Source: Gp6-AA40 sp963742105 (GTDB lineage Bacteria; Acidobacteriota; Vicinamibacteria; Vicinamibacterales; UBA2999). Taken from it: a stretch of DNA of 64,000 nucleotides. The notes below the pieces were generated by a model. It did no database searches. It was not told the origin of the DNA and worked only from the letters and a program-made list of their open reading frames with translations. The position numbers were made by a program, and so were the translations under genes. Where the stretch lies: positions 1,550,001 through 1,614,000 of the forward strand of contig CAVUKN010000007.1 of NCBI GenBank assembly GCA_963742105.1, read 5' to 3'. Below, piece after piece: positions 18,902 through 27,411 of this stretch (its first letter is position 1; each line of letters opens with the position of its first letter).

Positions 18902-19549
18902 TTACTTGCGGGAGATGTCGCCAAAGGTGACGCCCATTGTTCCCTTTGCTGACACGTTATTGCCGGCCTGGTCGCGACCGTAAAAGGTCACTTCCGCGAT
19001 AGTCGAAATCATCGGCGGACAGGTGGCTGAACAGATCAGCGAGATGAGGGGGCTTTCCTTCTTCGCGTCATGGCGAACCAGGTCGAACGCCACGGTGGCC
19101 GTCCCTGTCGCCGGAACGGTCACGGTGACCGCGGAGTCGAACGCGTAGGGAACGTCGACGCCCTGCGTGTTGCGCCCGTCGCTTCGCCGGTACTCCACGT
19201 GATACTGCGTCAACGTGATGTTGTTGATCACCGTCGGCTCGTTGGCGGTGCCCGCGGTCAGCGGATCCTTGAGAAAGATCGAAAACGTCGCCTCACCCGT
19301 GTCGTTCAGCCACGTGCGACACGGATGGTCGGTACTGCACTGCGGTTCCGGCTCGGTGACCAGGGTCTCGACGTCCGAAATCATCGTGTTGGATTTGGCG
19401 GACGGGGAATCTCCCGGAATGCCGACGAGCGAATCGATCACCAACTGAGACGGCGACCGCCCCTGGTCCTGGACGTAATCGCCGCAGCTCGCACTCGCTG
19501 CCGCCAGTGCTGCCGCTACTACCAACGAACCGAATGACTGCAGTCTCAC
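18902..19549 (-). CDS. Lipoprotein of unknown function downstream of pilQ
   Basis: 215 residues. The lipobox AASASC lies near residue 22. The mature part is beta-rich with four Cys in two pairs (C..DHPC near 95-100 and C..TC near 175-180), possibly disulfides in the periplasm. I recognise no named family. The 11-bp gap after pilQ and the string of lipoproteins that follows suggest one transcription unit with the pilus genes. Confidence 0.7.
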   Translation of the reverse strand: MRLQSFGSLVVAAALAAASASCGDYVQDQGRSPSQLVIDSLVGIPGDSPSAKSNTMISDVETLVTEPEPQCSTDHPCRTWLNDTGEATFSIFLKDPLTAGTANEPTVINNITLTQYHVEYRRSDGRNTQGVDVPYAFDSAVTVTVPATGTATVAFDLVRHDAKKESPLISLICSATCPPMISTIAEVTFYGRDQAGNNVSAKGTMGVTFGDISRK

Positions 19550-19560
19550 GACACTGGCTC

Positions 19561-21744
19561 CTAGAGGCGCTCGATGCGCGGCGTGATGAAGATCAGCAAC
19601 TCACGACTCTCGTCGGCCAGCGTGTCACGCTTGAACAGCCAACCGAGGAGCGGCAGTCGATACAGGCCGGGCGTGCGATCCTGCGCCGCCTGCTGCCGGC
19701 TCACATAGATACCGCCAATCACCGTTGTCTCGCCGTCGCTGACGAGCACCTGCGTCACCGCGCGCTGCGTGTCGATCGGTGGGATGTTGTTGATGGCACG
19801 GCTGAAATCCGGTGCGGAGTTCTCTACCGTGATCGCCATGATGACGGTGTTCGCCGCGGTGATTTGCGGCGTGACCTTCAACGTCAGGGCCGCGTCTCTG
19901 AACGTGACGGTCACCGTGTTGTTGGCGACGGTCTGCAGCGGAATCTGAATGCCCTGCGTGATCTCGGCGGCGATGTTGTTCTGGGTCGACACGCGCGGCG
20001 TCGAGAGGATGCGTCCCTGGCCCTGCCGCTCGAGCGCGGTGAGCGCGACATCAAGGTTCACGGCGCCATTGACCGAGCCCATCGCCAGGCCGATCGCGCT
20101 GCTCGCACCCTGGACACCGAGGTTGACGACATTGCCCACGCCGTTGCCACCACCATCCGGCGCACCGGTGCGCCCGCTAATGGCGCCTTGATTCGGGAAC
20201 GCCAGCGGCAGGGTATTGCCGAGTGCCGTGGCGGCCTGGCCGGTGACGCCCCACTGCACACCGAGACTCCGCGCGAATTCACGCGTCGTCTGGACGATGC
20301 GCGCTTCGATCTCGACCTGAGGCTGCGGCACGTCGAGCGTCGCCAGCAGATCGGCGGCGCGCGTGAGGCGATCCGGCAGATCGTTGATGATGATCGTGTT
20401 GGTCCGTTCGTCCGTCTGCACCGAGCCGCGTTGCGACAAGACCGTCTGCGTCACCATCTGCCGCAGATCAGCGGCGCGGGCGTAACTCAGTGGCCGGCTG
20501 AGCACCCGCAGTTCGCCGGCAAGCGCCTGCTCTTCCGACAGCTTCCGCCGCTGTGCTTCCTCATCGGCCAGCACGCTGAGCGGGGCAATGCGGACCACGG
20601 TGCCCTCGAGGGCGTACCCAAGCTTGTTGGCGCGCAGGATGATTTCCAGCGCCTGATCCCACGGCACGTCCGTGAGCTTCAAATCGACGGTGCCGGTGAT
20701 CGACGGGTCGATCACGACGTTGAGGCCGCTGATTTCCGAGAACGTCCTCAGGACGGCCCGGAGGTCTGATCCAGCAAAATCAAGACTGACCGGATGACCG
20801 GTGTAGCGGCCGGTGTCCGGTGCGCCGGCTGGTGCCTGGCCCGGCGCCGCTGCCGGTAGCGCCTGCGCCGGAGTTCCGGCGGGGGCCTGGGCGATCGGTG
20901 CGGCGGCACGCGGCGCGGACACGGCGGTGCGCGGTGAGGCCGGCAGTACGGCGGCGGGATTCGCCGCCGGATCGTCGAATACCACGGTCAGCGTCTGGCC
21001 GTCAGCCGATGGCTCGAGCCGATACGGCGCGGTGCGCGAGAGTTCCATGACCACCTGGGTGACCAGCGGCGTCTTCGGATCCAACCCGATGCTCACGCGA
21101 TCGACTGGTCCCTGGCCGACGTTCGTCGTGTTGGCAAGCGCCGCGGTAACGTTGGCGAAACTCAGCACCAGTCGCCGCGGGTTGTCTTTCGCCGCCTCGA
21201 CGCTCATCGCCGTGAGCGGGCCCGAACCGACCAGCGACACCGCGGTCGCAGTTCCCCGGCGCGTCACGGACAGGTCGCGAATGACCGTTGACGGTCCACT
21301 CACGCGAGCCGCCGCAGTGGTCACGTCGGCGTTCTCGAGGTCGGCCTCGACGTAGATCAGATTCCGGGCGCTGCGCACCCGCGGCCGCATCGGCTGCGTG
21401 AGCTGCATATGAATGCGCGCGACGTCGGCTCCGTCAACCGCGTGTGCGCTTTCCACCTGCACCGCGGCGATCGGGCTGCGCGGGTCGGCGGTGAACGCGT
21501 CCGCGAAACCGGTGGCGACGATGTCGCGCAGTTCCACGACGAAGCTACGCGGATCCGGTTGCGTCGCGACGTAGGGAACCGGGGCCGACGCCTCGATGGT
21601 GATCACGCCTGCGCGTCCGTCTACCTTCGAGGCAATTCTCTTCAGGGTGGCAACGTCGCCGCGCGCCGCACGGGCCCCGACCGGCGTCAACACGCCTACG
21701 GTCAGGGCTGAGCACAGCCCGAGCAGCACCAGGTATCGATACAT
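19561..21744 (-). CDS. pilQ: Type IV pilus secretin PilQ
   Basis: Outer-membrane channel for the type IV pilus. 727 residues: a signal peptide, two AMIN domains (about 35-110 and 150-240), an Ala/Pro-rich linker (about 250-300), a secretin/TonB short N-terminal domain (VSLDFAGSDLRAVLRTFSE near 315), a NolW-type N domain, and the C-terminal secretin domain with RVSTQNNIAAE, IPPIDTQRAVTQVLV and the closing GLYRLPLLGWLFK. ATG at 21744 lies 2 bp after pilP. The gene is complete and unbroken. Confidence 0.96.
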   Translation of the reverse strand: MYRYLVLLGLCSALTVGVLTPVGARAARGDVATLKRIASKVDGRAGVITIEASAPVPYVATQPDPRSFVVELRDIVATGFADAFTADPRSPIAAVQVESAHAVDGADVARIHMQLTQPMRPRVRSARNLIYVEADLENADVTTAAARVSGPSTVIRDLSVTRRGTATAVSLVGSGPLTAMSVEAAKDNPRRLVLSFANVTAALANTTNVGQGPVDRVSIGLDPKTPLVTQVVMELSRTAPYRLEPSADGQTLTVVFDDPAANPAAVLPASPRTAVSAPRAAAPIAQAPAGTPAQALPAAAPGQAPAGAPDTGRYTGHPVSLDFAGSDLRAVLRTFSEISGLNVVIDPSITGTVDLKLTDVPWDQALEIILRANKLGYALEGTVVRIAPLSVLADEEAQRRKLSEEQALAGELRVLSRPLSYARAADLRQMVTQTVLSQRGSVQTDERTNTIIINDLPDRLTRAADLLATLDVPQPQVEIEARIVQTTREFARSLGVQWGVTGQAATALGNTLPLAFPNQGAISGRTGAPDGGGNGVGNVVNLGVQGASSAIGLAMGSVNGAVNLDVALTALERQGQGRILSTPRVSTQNNIAAEITQGIQIPLQTVANNTVTVTFRDAALTLKVTPQITAANTVIMAITVENSAPDFSRAINNIPPIDTQRAVTQVLVSDGETTVIGGIYVSRQQAAQDRTPGLYRLPLLGWLFKRDTLADESRELLIFITPRIERL

Positions 21745-21746
21745 GG

Positions 21747-22238
21747 TTACTTGGCCTCTTCCGTCTGTCGGAGCATCTTCCGCACCTCGCGCTGCTGCGG
21801 CGGCGCGGGTGGGTCGTTCACCTGCTGGAGGATGACCAGCGAATCCCCGCTGATCGTCCGAATAGTGCCGTCCAGCAATCGATCTCCGGGACGGACGATG
21901 TAGGTCTTGGTGTCCGCACCGAGCAGCATCGCCAGATAGCCGTCGCGACCCTGCATGGTTCCCTTCAGAGTCACTTCGCTGGCGCCGAGGCCGGCGAGGC
22001 CGGCCGGCCGCGCCCCTGCCGGGCCGCGCTCCGTCGTCGCCGCGTGGCGCAACAGGCTGACGAACGGATCCCGGCGTCCCTCGGGGTGATAGGTGTAGCC
22101 GGTCGGTTCTTCAGTCGTTGCTGCCGGCGTGGCGGCTGCCGGCGTCGTGACCGCCGCTCTGGTTGCTGTGGATGACGACTGCGCGGCGAGTGGCACCACG
22201 AGGCTGGCGGACAGGGCGACGGTGAATGGAATGCGCAT
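21747..22238 (-). CDS. pilP: Type IV pilus assembly lipoprotein-type protein PilP
   Basis: Links PilMNO to the PilQ secretin. 163 residues with an N-terminal signal-like segment, an Ala/Thr-rich linker (18-45), the phrase GRRDPFVSLL near 54, and a C-terminal beta domain (VTLKGTMQGRDGYLAML, then YIVRPGDRL). No Cys lipobox is visible in the first 25 residues, unlike classical PilP lipoproteins, so it may be periplasmic or signal-anchored. Gaps to its neighbours are 1-2 bp. Confidence 0.88.
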   Translation of the reverse strand: MRIPFTVALSASLVVPLAAQSSSTATRAAVTTPAAATPAATTEEPTGYTYHPEGRRDPFVSLLRHAATTERGPAGARPAGLAGLGASEVTLKGTMQGRDGYLAMLLGADTKTYIVRPGDRLLDGTIRTISGDSLVILQQVNDPPAPPQQREVRKMLRQTEEAK

Positions 22239-22239
22239 G

Positions 22240-22866
22240 CTACTGCCCCGCCTTCGCTGACGTTGGGCCGGTGGTCGCGCCCGGCTTCGCCGCCGTCGCG
22301 CCCAGCGAATCGTTCATCACGAAGGTCGTCGCCGTGCATTCGGCGGTGACCGTCGCGTTCGCGGAGGTGTCGACCGCTTTGATCTTGATGTCGCCGACGT
22401 TGATGATTCGCGGGAATTTGCTCACGCGTTCGAGGAACGCGCCGAGGTCGTGGTAGTGGCCTTCGAGCTTCAAGCCGATCGGCCACTCCATGTGGAGCTG
22501 TTTCTTCGCGACCGCCTGCGGCGTGAAGCCGCGGATCGTGAGGTTCGATTCCGTCGCCATTCCCTGCACGCGGCGAAGCAGGTCGGCCACGTCCTGCTCT
22601 TCCGGCAATTGCCGGGAGAGTTCGGCCAGCTGCCCTTCGAGCCCCGCCACGCGCTGGCGGAACTGCGGCAGCTCACGGGCCGTTTTCTCGCCACGCGCGA
22701 TGTCGGCACGCATCGCCTGGAGCTTGGCCCGACGCGCGTCGATGTCGGCCCGCGCCGGCACGGCGTAGTAGTTCCAGAATGCGCCCGCGCCGGCCAGCGC
22801 GATGGCCACGAAGAGGCCGACCTGCGCGTACCACGGGAGTTTGTTGAGACTGAGGTTGATCGCCAT
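22240..22866 (-). CDS. pilO: Type IV pilus alignment protein PilO
   Basis: Inner-membrane component pairing with PilN. 208 residues: a short cytoplasmic start with a transmembrane helix at about 15-35, a coiled coil (about 40-95, rich in Arg/Glu/Leu heptads) and a C-terminal ferredoxin-like domain (LKLEGHYHDLGAFLERVSK near 130). This topology and the position between pilN and pilP fit PilO. Confidence 0.92.
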   Translation of the reverse strand: MAINLSLNKLPWYAQVGLFVAIALAGAGAFWNYYAVPARADIDARRAKLQAMRADIARGEKTARELPQFRQRVAGLEGQLAELSRQLPEEQDVADLLRRVQGMATESNLTIRGFTPQAVAKKQLHMEWPIGLKLEGHYHDLGAFLERVSKFPRIINVGDIKIKAVDTSANATVTAECTATTFVMNDSLGATAAKPGATTGPTSAKAGQ

Positions 22867-22904
22867 TGCCCCGTAATTGCGTATCGGGCGCGTGCCGGCG
22901 CGCT

Positions 22905-23513
22905 TTAGCGCCGCACTCCCGACGCGGTCGACGTGATCGGTCCCGCCTCGGCGAGTGTCGCCTTCACGGTGAAGCGGATAACGTCGGTGGCCGTCTTGCC
23001 CTCGGCCGCCGATTCGACCTGGCTGTTGACGATTTCTATCGGTTTCTTGAGCAGCACGTTCGAGCCCAGGTTGGCGACGAAATCAGAGAGCGCGATCAAG
23101 GTCGTGCTGCGGCCTTCGATGGTGACGCTCGCCCCCGCCTCCTCGAGATTCGTCAGCCACAGCGTGTCGGGCAGGCTGCGGCTCACGTGATCGAGCAGTT
23201 GGACGGGCACGCTCTGACCGTGGCGGAGCTGCTGGATTAGCGCGACACGCTGCGTCAGCTGCGACTGCCGCTGCTCGAACTGCTTCACATCGGCGAGAAT
23301 CGTCTGCAGGCGCGCGGCGTCCCGCTGAGCGGTGACGATCTCCTGATCGACCTGTGCCGACTCGCTCGTCAGGGACCAGTACCACCAGCCCACGCCGGAC
23401 AGAGCGCCGACGAGAATCAGGCTGCAGGCTACGGTCATCTGCGCGCCCGGATCGAACGCGTAGGGTTTGCGCGCCTTTTGGCGCTCGACTCCGAGCAGGT
23501 TGATTCGGATCAT
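22905..23513 (-). CDS. pilN: Type IV pilus assembly protein PilN
   Basis: Inner-membrane partner of PilM and PilO. It starts with the PilM-binding peptide IRINLLG at residues 2-8, then a transmembrane helix at about 28-48, a coiled coil (50-100) and a periplasmic PilN domain (LPDTLWLTNLEE near 113). 202 residues is normal. The ATG overlaps the pilM stop (ATGA). Confidence 0.94.
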   Translation of the reverse strand: MIRINLLGVERQKARKPYAFDPGAQMTVACSLILVGALSGVGWWYWSLTSESAQVDQEIVTAQRDAARLQTILADVKQFEQRQSQLTQRVALIQQLRHGQSVPVQLLDHVSRSLPDTLWLTNLEEAGASVTIEGRSTTLIALSDFVANLGSNVLLKKPIEIVNSQVESAAEGKTATDVIRFTVKATLAEAGPITSTASGVRR

Positions 23514-24577
23514 CGATCGCCCACCCGTCGCAGCGCGAGGCCGACGGCAACGGCCGCGGTCGCGGCGACATCAGCGGGATCCCCCCCGAGCTTCTTGGCG
23601 TCCCAATCCACGGCGCGGAACGGATCGAACTCCTCCACCGGGCACGCGAAGCGCTCGTGCAACATCTCCCTGAATCCCTCGACGCGCGAGGCGCCGCCGC
23701 TGACCACGATTCGATCGATGTGATCGGTGGCGGCGCTGGCGCGATAGAAGTCGAAGGTCTTCTGGATTTCGAGCAACAGGTTGTCCGTGACGGCACGAAG
23801 GACCGGCTGCGCGTCCTCAAAGGTGGCCCCGTCGACCGGAATGCCTTTCTTCAACTGCTCCGCCGACTCGAAGGGCAGGTCGAGTTCCTTCTGCACGGCC
23901 TCGGTGTAGGCGTTGCCCCCCATCGAGATATCGCGCGTGAACACCGACTGGTCGCCGTAAAGGATGTTGATGTTGACGGCACTGGCGCCGGCGTTGAGGA
24001 GGACGACGACCTGCGGCGCGGACAGCCCGTAGTTCACCTCGTAGGCGTTCTGAAGGGCGAAGGCGTCGACGTCGACGATGATCGGGGTTCGGCCGGCCTG
24101 GGCGATCACGCCGGTGTAGTCGCCGATCTTTTCTTTCTTGGCGGCGACGAGCAGCACCTCCATGCTGCCGCGGGAATCGGGTCCGGTGCCGGGATCCAGA
24201 ATCTGATAGTCGAGGTTCACGTCCTGCACGTCGAACGGGATGTACTGCTCGGCCTCCCAGTAAATCGACTCGCTCAGTTCTGACTCGGTCATCACCGGCA
24301 GCGTGATCTTCTTGACGATCACCGCGTTCCCGGAGAGCGACGCGCAGACGTCCGTGGTCTTGAACGACTTGTTGCCGTCGAACATGCGCCGGATGGCGCC
24401 GGCGACCGCGCCGGCATCGATGATGGCGCCGTCCACGATGGAATCCGGTGGAACGGCTTCGCAGGCGTAGGCGGCGACCTTATAGCCCTTGGCGACCGCC
24501 TTCAACTCGACGGCCTTGACGGCGCTCGAGCCGATGTCGAGGCCGACGACCGCTTTGGCCTTTCGAAAAAGAGGCAT
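23510..24577 (-). CDS. pilM: Type IV pilus actin-like ATPase PilM
   Basis: Cytoplasmic actin-fold protein that binds the PilN N-terminus. 355 residues with phosphate-1 motif VGLDIGSSAVKAVEL near residue 11, SGGASRVEG near 300 (adenosine motif) and YWEAEQYIPFD, typical of PilM. Start ATG at 24577 with GAGGGCG upstream. It is the first gene of pilMNOPQ; TATAGA lies close to the start, so the promoter position is unclear. Confidence 0.95.
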   Translation of the reverse strand: MPLFRKAKAVVGLDIGSSAVKAVELKAVAKGYKVAAYACEAVPPDSIVDGAIIDAGAVAGAIRRMFDGNKSFKTTDVCASLSGNAVIVKKITLPVMTESELSESIYWEAEQYIPFDVQDVNLDYQILDPGTGPDSRGSMEVLLVAAKKEKIGDYTGVIAQAGRTPIIVDVDAFALQNAYEVNYGLSAPQVVVLLNAGASAVNINILYGDQSVFTRDISMGGNAYTEAVQKELDLPFESAEQLKKGIPVDGATFEDAQPVLRAVTDNLLLEIQKTFDFYRASAATDHIDRIVVSGGASRVEGFREMLHERFACPVEEFDPFRAVDWDAKKLGGDPADVAATAAVAVGLALRRVGDR

Positions 24578-24600
24578 CGCCCTCTATATCGGCCAAAGCT

Positions 24601-24633
24601 CAGGTGGCAACACTGGGCAAGAACTGCCACCTG
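24601..24633. promoter_or_regulatory. 9-bp perfect inverted repeat upstream of pilM
   Basis: CAGGTGGCA (24601-24609) and TGCCACCTG (24625-24633) form a perfect dyad with a 15-bp spacer in the pilM-rplM divergent gap, about 25-55 bp upstream of pilM. It is a plausible operator or RNA hairpin. No regulator can be named. Confidence 0.4.
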
Positions 24634-24734
24634 GGCCCCCTTCAGACTGGTCGTCCGTCGCAGACTGTGCAGTTGACAGTGCCGGCAACCGTCCGTATCA
24701 TTGGGGTTTGCGGTTGTAGGTCAGGTCGGGATAG

Positions 24735-24834
24735 ATCCGGACTGTACCGGATTTGGGCTCCGCCTTCCTCGGGAACGCCATGAAGACGTTCCAGTAAATC
24801 TGACGAACGCTGTGAAGGCGTTTCGGTAACCGAA
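24735..24834 (+). promoter_or_regulatory. Structured leader upstream of rplM (candidate)
   Basis: Four short inverted repeats follow one another in the 135 bp before rplM: ATCCGG/CCGGAT (24735-24752), GGAACG/CGTTCC (24772-24792), AACGC/GCGTT (24806-24822) and TTCGGT/ACCGAA (24822-24834). Ribosomal L13 operons in other phyla carry autoregulatory leaders; whether this is one is an inference. Confidence 0.35.
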
Positions 24835-24869
24835 GAGTGCCAGTCTCGGCATTCTGGTAGACAGGGTCA

Positions 24870-25301
24870 ATGCGTACGTTCGTTCCAAGCGCAAAGAGCG
24901 TGGACAGCCGGTGGCACGTCATCGATGCCAATGGCCAGGTGCTGGGCCGGGTCGCCACTCTCGCGGCGCGTCTGCTGCAAGGTAAGAACAAGGCCGTGTA
25001 CACCCCGTACATCGATACCGGGGATCACGTGGTCATCATCAACGCGGCATCGGTCAAGCTGACCGGCCGCAAGGAAACCGACAAGATCTACCGTCAGCAC
25101 AGCGGCTACGAGGGCGGCCTGCGCGAAGAGCGCGCCGTGGACGTTCGCAAGCGGCGGCCGATCCGGCTCGTGGAAGAAGCGGTTCGCGGCATGTTGCCGA
25201 AGACCAAGATGGGCGATGCGATGTACCGCAAGCTCAAGGTCTACGCCGGCGCCGATCACCCGCATTCCGCTCAGCAACCCAAATCCATCGAGGTCGCGTA
25301 A
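24870..25301 (+). CDS. rplM: Large-subunit ribosomal protein L13
   Basis: Component of the 50S subunit. 143 residues, the normal length. It shows RWHVIDANGQVLGRVAT near the N terminus, VYTPYIDTGDHVVIINA, and KMGDAMYRKLKVYAG in the C-terminal part. ATG at 24870, preceded by AGGG. It is followed by rpsI after 3 bp, the almost universal L13-S9 pair. Confidence 0.97.
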   Translation: MRTFVPSAKSVDSRWHVIDANGQVLGRVATLAARLLQGKNKAVYTPYIDTGDHVVIINAASVKLTGRKETDKIYRQHSGYEGGLREERAVDVRKRRPIRLVEEAVRGMLPKTKMGDAMYRKLKVYAGADHPHSAQQPKSIEVA

Positions 25302-25304
25302 ATC

Positions 25305-25712
25305 TTGGCCAACACCGCTTTAGGAACGACTGAGTACTACGCCACGGGCCGCCGCAAGACGTCGACGGCCCGCGTGTTCCTGCGTCCGGGCACTGGCACC
25401 ATCACGGTCAACCACCGCGAGTTCAACCAATACTTCCCGACCGAAACACTGCGGATGAACGTCCGCCGGCCGTTGACGCTCACCGAGAACCTCGAGAAGT
25501 TCGACGTGCTGGCCACGGTGGACGGCGGTGGCGTGAACAGCCAGTCGGGCGCGGTGCGTCTCGGCATTGCCCGGGCGCTGGTCGATTTCAACGCCGAACT
25601 GCGCAAGGCACTCAAGAAGGACGGCCTGCTCACGTCGGATTCACGAGTCAAGGAACGTAAGAAGTACGGCCTGGCAGGCGCACGCAAGCGCTTCCAGTTC
25701 AGCAAACGCTAA
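25305..25712 (+). CDS. rpsI: Small-subunit ribosomal protein S9
   Basis: 30S protein whose C-terminal tail contacts tRNA in the P site. 135 residues from a TTG start three bases after rplM. Motifs include YYATGRRKTSTARVFL, GGGVNSQSGAVRLGIARAL and the basic C-terminal KKYGLAGARKRFQFSKR with the terminal Lys-Arg. Cotranscribed with rplM. Confidence 0.97.
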   Translation: MANTALGTTEYYATGRRKTSTARVFLRPGTGTITVNHREFNQYFPTETLRMNVRRPLTLTENLEKFDVLATVDGGGVNSQSGAVRLGIARALVDFNAELRKALKKDGLLTSDSRVKERKKYGLAGARKRFQFSKR

Positions 25713-25754
25713 CGCGAGCGCCGATCACGAGCGCTCAGAGAAGGGGTCGCGAAT

Positions 25755-26567
25755 TTGTCCGGGATTGCGATGAAGGATCTGCTGGAGGCGGGAGTTCACT
25801 TCGGCCACCAGACGAAGCGGTGGAACCCGAAGATGAAGGAATACATCTTCGGCGAGCGGAACGGAATCTACATCATCGATCTGAACAAGACGGTGAAGAA
25901 GTTCCGGGACGCCGAGGACTTCGTGACGAACCTCGCGGCGGACGGCAAGACCGTCCTCTTCGTCGGCACGAAGCGGCAGGCCCAGGACGTGATCTCAGAA
26001 GAAGCGCAGCGCTGCGGGATGTTCTACATCAACCAGCGCTGGCTGGGCGGCCTCCTCACCAACTTCACCACGATCCAGCGCAGTCTCGCCCGGCTCCGCG
26101 ATATCGAGGCGATGGCCGACGACGGCCGCTACGCCACGTTGTCGAAGAAGGAGATCGCGGGTCTCGAGAAGGAAAAGAAGAAGCTGCTCAAGAACCTCGA
26201 GGGCATCCGCCACATGGCGCGGCTCCCGGACGCGATCTTCGTGGTCGATACGCGCAAGGAAAAGATTGCCGTCGACGAAGCCCGCAAGCTGAAGATCCCG
26301 GTGATCGGCATCGTCGACACCAACTGCGATCCCGACGAAGTGAACTTCGTCATCCCCGGCAACGACGACGCCCTGCGCGCGATCCGGCTGTTTGCCTCGA
26401 AGGTCGCGGAAGCCATCTCGGCCGGCCGCGGCATGCGTGAGGCCCGGATGGCCGAAGAAGACGCGGCACGAGCCGAAGAAGCGGCGCAGGCGGACGCGGC
26501 GGCTCGCCTGACCCGGACGGTCCGGCCGCAGCGTCGCGAACCGGCGCCCACCCCAGCCGGCGCGTAA
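25755..26567 (+). CDS. rpsB: Small-subunit ribosomal protein S2
   Basis: 30S protein. 270 residues from TTG at 25755. LLEAGVHFGHQTKRWNPKM, INQRWLGGLLTNF, and VDTNCDPDEVNFVIPGNDD are classic S2 motifs. The tail after about residue 225 is Ala/Glu/Arg-rich and extends beyond the E. coli length, which is common in high-GC groups. It starts 42 bp after rpsI. A terminator follows before tsf. Confidence 0.96.
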   Translation: MSGIAMKDLLEAGVHFGHQTKRWNPKMKEYIFGERNGIYIIDLNKTVKKFRDAEDFVTNLAADGKTVLFVGTKRQAQDVISEEAQRCGMFYINQRWLGGLLTNFTTIQRSLARLRDIEAMADDGRYATLSKKEIAGLEKEKKKLLKNLEGIRHMARLPDAIFVVDTRKEKIAVDEARKLKIPVIGIVDTNCDPDEVNFVIPGNDDALRAIRLFASKVAEAISAGRGMREARMAEEDAARAEEAAQADAAARLTRTVRPQRREPAPTPAGA

Positions 26568-26587
26568 GCGCGCCAGGGCGATGGTCA

Positions 26588-26614
26588 GCGCCGGCTTCGC
26601 AGCCGGCGCTTTTT
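26588..26614 (+). terminator. Rho-independent terminator after rpsB
   Basis: A 9-bp perfect stem, GCGCCGGCT (26588-26596) with AGCCGGCGC (26601-26609), a TCGC loop and a following run of five T. This is a textbook intrinsic terminator, 20 bp after the rpsB stop. It may uncouple S2 from EF-Ts levels. Confidence 0.9.
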
Positions 26615-26629
26615 GTGTACGCCTGAACT

Positions 26630-26711
26630 CGTGAATCATGAATCGTGAATCATGACTTCACGCCAGGGTGTCTGATTCACGATTCACGCATTCACGATTC
26701 ACGATTCGAGA
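26630..26711. repeat. Palindromic heptamer array, GAATCAT / ATTCACG family
   Basis: The left arm (26630-26655) carries GAATCAT and GAATCGT units. The right arm (26672-26711) carries the inverse GATTCAC units in 7-bp phase. It lies between the rpsB terminator and tsf and belongs to the same unit family as the 9.55 and 13.9 kb loci. Confidence 0.85.
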
Positions 26712-26717
26712 GCAGTC

Positions 26718-27329
26718 ATGGCAGCAGCGATTACGGCAGATCTGGTGAAGCAGCTCCGCGACAAGACCGGCGCGGGCATGATGGAGTGCAAGAAGGCGCT
26801 GACCGAGGCCAATGGCGACATGGACGCGGCGGTCACGATCCTGCGGAAGGCCGGACTGGCGCAGGCCGCGAAGCGCGCCGGCCGCACCACCGCGCAGGGC
26901 ACGATCGGCAGCTATCTTCACATGGGCGGCAAGATCGGCGTGCTGGTCGAGGTGAACTGCGAATCCGACTTCGTGGCGCGCACCGAAGACTTCAACAACC
27001 TGGTGAAAGAGGTGGCGATGCACATCGCCGCCGCCGACCCCAAGTGGGTTCGCCGCGAGGACGTGCCGGCGGAGGCGGTCGAGAAGGAAAAGGCGATCTA
27101 CCGGGCCCAGATGGAGAAGGAGAACAAGCCCGCCCACGTGATCGACAAGATCATCGAGGGCAAGCTTGGCAGCTTCTACTCGCAGTTCGTACTCGTCGAC
27201 CAGCCGTCGATCCGCGACTCGGCGGTGACGATCGGCCAGGTCGTCGCCCAGGCGAGCGCCAAAACCGGCGAGAACATCCAGGTCTCCCGGTTCGTCCGGT
27301 ATCGGGTCGGCGAAGGAGCGGAAGCGTAA
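26718..27329 (+). CDS. tsf: Elongation factor Ts
   Basis: Nucleotide exchange factor for EF-Tu. 203 residues, the short EF-Ts form as in Thermus and cyanobacteria. The N-terminal UBA-like region has VKQLRDKTGAGMMECKKAL, followed by EVNCESDFVARTEDF. The short C-terminal half ends after IQVSRFVRYRVGEG. Start ATG at 26718 just after the repeat array, with GAGAG upstream. Confidence 0.97.
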   Translation: MAAAITADLVKQLRDKTGAGMMECKKALTEANGDMDAAVTILRKAGLAQAAKRAGRTTAQGTIGSYLHMGGKIGVLVEVNCESDFVARTEDFNNLVKEVAMHIAAADPKWVRREDVPAEAVEKEKAIYRAQMEKENKPAHVIDKIIEGKLGSFYSQFVLVDQPSIRDSAVTIGQVVAQASAKTGENIQVSRFVRYRVGEGAEA

Positions 27330-27336
27330 CGACTCC

Positions 27337-27393
27337 GGCTACAGGCTACGGGCTTCGGCACTCACGCCGTCCCGTAGCCCGACGCCTGCAGCC
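27337..27393. repeat. Short palindromic heptamer array, GGCTACG family
   Basis: GGCTACA, GGCTACG and GGCTTCG stand in 7-bp phase at 27337-27357. The mirror arm CCCGTAGCCCGACGCCTGCAG lies at about 27371-27391. It fills the tsf-pyrH junction up to the putative -10 box of pyrH. Confidence 0.7.
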
Positions 27394-27396
27394 AGA

Positions 27397-27402
27397 TATA
27401 AT
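27397..27402 (+). promoter_or_regulatory. Candidate -10 box for pyrH (possible leaderless start)
   Basis: A perfect TATAAT ends 9 bp before the pyrH ATG, and no Shine-Dalgarno sequence is visible. If used, transcription would begin at or within about 2 nt of the start codon. No convincing -35 is seen. Confidence 0.4.
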
Positions 27403-27411
27403 CCCCTCTCG

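Noticed and set aside
24601..24633. Sigma-54 promoter for pilM (TGGCA...TTGC on the minus strand)
   Set aside because: The GG and GC elements are about two bases too close together for the -24/-12 arrangement.
26588..26711. One large attenuator combining the rpsB terminator and the following array
   Set aside because: The terminator hairpin is complete by itself with its T run, and the array starts 16 bp later with unrelated units.
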